Positions 61,482 through 64,000 of a stretch of DNA of 64,000 bases are shown here, piece after piece. Every line of letters begins with the position of its first letter. Within the stretch, counting starts at the first letter, position 1. The notes beneath the pieces were generated by a model that had not been told where the DNA came from, made no database searches, and was given only the letters and a program-made list of their open reading frames with translations. The stretch is from Triglochin maritima. Taxonomy: Eukaryota > Streptophyta > Magnoliopsida > Alismatales > Juncaginaceae. The stretch covers positions 694,501 through 758,500 of the forward strand of contig OY821779.1 in the NCBI GenBank assembly GCA_963682175.1. Reading direction: 5' to 3'. Both the position numbers and the translations under genes were made by a program.

Positions 61482-62163
61482 TTTTTTTTTGAAATAATAA
61501 GTTTTATCAAATTAAAACGGCTGAATTGAACACATTAGCCGGAGTACATACAGAGGAGGGAGAATTTTAGAATTACAAAACTACAAGAGTATAGAGCCCA
61601 CTGAAACAGCATTTAAGGTTACAATTCCTAAACTATGCTAGAAGTAAGCAGATCAGATTAATCTCCAAAAATTAGCCGGATAGTCACCAAAAGCTCCTTG
61701 AAGCAGGACTCCGAGGTACAGTTGGAGTGGAGCGCAGATGTCCAAAGAGACGCCTCTGAATACACAGTCATTCTTTACCTTCCAAACTCTCCAAAAGTAG
61801 GCATAAAGTAAAGTCCTCCAGGTCAAGAATCTAAGTAGATGGTGTAGGTTGGAGAATGCTAAGCTAGCATTGGAAGACCCTACAATCATGTTGATGATGA
61901 TGAGGGTAGTTATTCTGCATTCAAGGAAAATGTGTATTACATATTCTAATTCCCATTTGCACAACAGGCAACAATTTGGGCCATGGATGAGATGCCCCTC
62001 TTCATTAAGTTGTCAAACGTTACTATTCTATTATTCATTGCGAACCAAACAAAGATGTTGACCTTCGAGGGACTTCTAGTCCGCCAGATTAGTTTCCATG
62101 GCCTGAACTTGAGGCCACCATCCGTTACAAAGTTGTAGGGGGATTTCACCGAATATGTGTTAT
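61482..62163 (-). mobile_element. 5'-truncated non-LTR retrotransposon (LINE) remnant
   Basis: The minus strand encodes the C-terminal zinc-finger end of a LINE reverse transcriptase (zf-RVT type): WKLIWRTRSPSKVNIFVW, NRIVTFDNLMKRGI, then after a frameshift at about 61955 the HIFLECRI part and a tail with WRVWKVKNDCVFRG. A run of T at 61482-61490 on the plus strand is the 3' poly(A) of the element. Everything upstream of the zinc finger is missing, as in the usual 5' truncation on insertion. It is inactive. Confidence 0.8.
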
Positions 62164-64000
62164 CATGTGAAAGAAGCCATAGAGGTCTGTCTATCGAATT
62201 GTTTTGGTTCTGTACTTAGCACTTATAATCTGTGGCGTTGTTACAATGATACCATCTTAGGATCCTGCCGTAGACTTAATCAAATTGGAAAAAAATGAGT
62301 TGTGATAGTTCAAAATTGCAAGGTGTGAACATAAATGTAGGCAAAATTGAGGATATATGTACAAATCCCCTTTTCTTAGGTATTGAGAACATTATTAGTG
62401 GGTTAATTTATGTGGGTCAGATTTTGTTATCACATCTTGCATATTATAGTCTTATAGAGGTTTTATTATGTCACTAACACAAGTTGGGTTTAGATATGAA
62501 CTTTTATTATGTCAATAACACAAGTTGGGTTTAGTTTTGCCCATGGACTTCGCTATTGAACTCAATAGCCAAAACTCAAATACCAAATGAAGTTTTTTTT
62601 ATTTTTTATTTTTCTTTAGAGAACGAGGACTACCAAACCTATGATCTATTACTTTTTTGGAATGAGAAGCTAAAAACGACAATAAAAACCCTGAACAAAT
62701 TGTAATTCAGAGGAGTGGAACCTATGATATTTGTTTGCAAGAAAACGTCTTCTGCCGGTGATCTACCTACGGATGTTCAAAAGATATTTGCATATTTGTA
62801 CGTTCAGCGATTAATTGCACAACTGGTCTTTGTAAGATTTGCATGTATTTTTTTCTTATTTGCCGAAAGAAGTTTTGAGATATTGTAAAAGAATTCATTA
62901 TTGTTTGAATTGATATTTTGTTCTATTGGTTTGACTTTGTTGTTCTATAATTTTATTTTATTTTCGAATTCTTTGTATTTATTTGCTTGACTTTGTTTTG
63001 CTGCCCTCGGCATGCATCGCTTGAGCTACCCTCCCGAGCACTATTCTTCAAAGGTCTTCTAATTGGTGTTTTTTGTTTTGTTGCCTAAGCTCGTATGTTG
63101 AAGGTTTAAGTTTATTTTTCTCTTTTAATTTGTCCCTTTTCTATAGGTTTGAGCTTGTTTGTGGTATAAGTGAGGGTATCTTACTCCAACCGTTTCTGAG
63201 AGCTTATGTTTATTTTCCATTGAATTGATCTTGCTGTATGCATTTGAGTTTGTTTTCACTACAATTTGTGGTTTTTATACAGCTGGGTAATCCGATGAAT
63301 TGATCTTTGCTGTATTCATTTGAGTTTTGAGATATATTGTTATCGATAATGCTATCCCTAACAAACAATATAGCAGCAAGACAGAGAGATTAAAAGTGGA
63401 AACATGCATATGCCCCGTTTCCATGTCGACAGGAATATAATTGTTGGACAAACGTATTATATCCGTACCGTTTGGCGTTTACACCTTTGCATGTTACAAT
63501 TTCATACTTTGGTGTAGTTGACATGTCTGTGACTTGTGATTATTCTAAGTTACGTCCATGATGCCAAATGACGTTGTCAAAGTGGATCCATACGACGATC
63601 GAGCCGAGTTACGTTGTTGACTCGGCACATTATTGGACCACTAATGCGACTGTTGTTTAATAGCAATTTGGGAGCTACCGCCCACTTTGTCACACAGCCT
63701 AACACAACAGGTGGCATTAGGATAACTAGGAAACCTTCTAAGCACCGACGGTCCGACACCCAGTGAAAATATTCATCTAATAGTGTAATTCATATACATA
63801 AATTACGTATATCAGTATATGTATAATATAGTAAGAGTGGGGTTATTAAGGTTAGTGTTTAAGTGAACCTACCAGTGAAGTTACCACTTCAAACATGCGT
63901 TGTTATCTCCCAGTGAAATTACGTATACCAGTGAAGTTACCACAATAAATATTGTTGTTATCTCCCATAATCTTATAAATAGCAACAATGTCTTTTGAAA
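62164..64000. other. Right-end spacer
   Basis: No gene is identified apart from the weak exon candidate at about 62730-62830. Near 63840-63960 the phrases CCAGTGAAGTTACCA and GTTATCTCCCA repeat, a short local duplication. Confidence 0.35.

Overview
This is a window of plant nuclear DNA, almost certainly from a eudicot. It has GT-AG introns, AT-rich spacers, plant-only gene families (PIRL leucine-rich-repeat proteins, MGC-starting CDK-like kinases, FAR1-type transposases) and many plant transposable elements. I cannot name the species from sequence alone. All main gene models below were assembled by hand: the splice sites were read directly and exon lengths keep frame from start to stop.

The left 40 kb is the host part. 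From left to right, with four of five genes on the minus strand, it holds: the 5' end of a secreted class-3 lipase (copy A, running off the left edge); a Ty1/copia remnant; a PIRL-type LRR gene (4608-8247, -); a small conserved-looking gene with an in-frame TAG (8622-9783, +), which shares a 374-bp divergent promoter with PIRL; a 16-exon kelch/coiled-coil gene (11797-20534, -) whose last intron holds a probable solo LTR; a complete 10-exon lipase (24794-30633, -); and a 7-exon CDK-like kinase (32476-38045, -). Bases 1-3574 repeat 28403-31972 almost perfectly in direct orientation. The simplest reading is a tandem duplication of a 28,398-bp unit (3575-31972), with its junction at 3574/3575.

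From 38.4 kb to 58.9 kb the window is a nest of DNA transposons. A non-autonomous MULE (38408-40241) is followed by TIR elements, one of which carries a stack of GC-rich hairpins (42448-43378). Next come two complementary deletion derivatives of one PIF/Harbinger family in inverted orientation (one kept the transposase, the other the Myb/NAM-associated ORF2), then two MITEs.

The centrepiece is an 8.55-kb Mutator-like element (50305-58854) with GC-rich TIRs and a 10-bp target duplication. It carries a convergent gene pair: a DUF1985/plant-mobile-like + coiled coil + Ulp1 protease gene, and a full-length FAR1/MULE/SWIM transposase with an intact DDE triad. A roughly 22-bp minisatellite fills one intron of each gene, in the sense orientation in both, and also the space between their 3' ends. 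A related array lies inside the non-autonomous MULE. The last 5 kb holds a possible first exon, a 5'-truncated LINE remnant and otherwise nothing I can identify.
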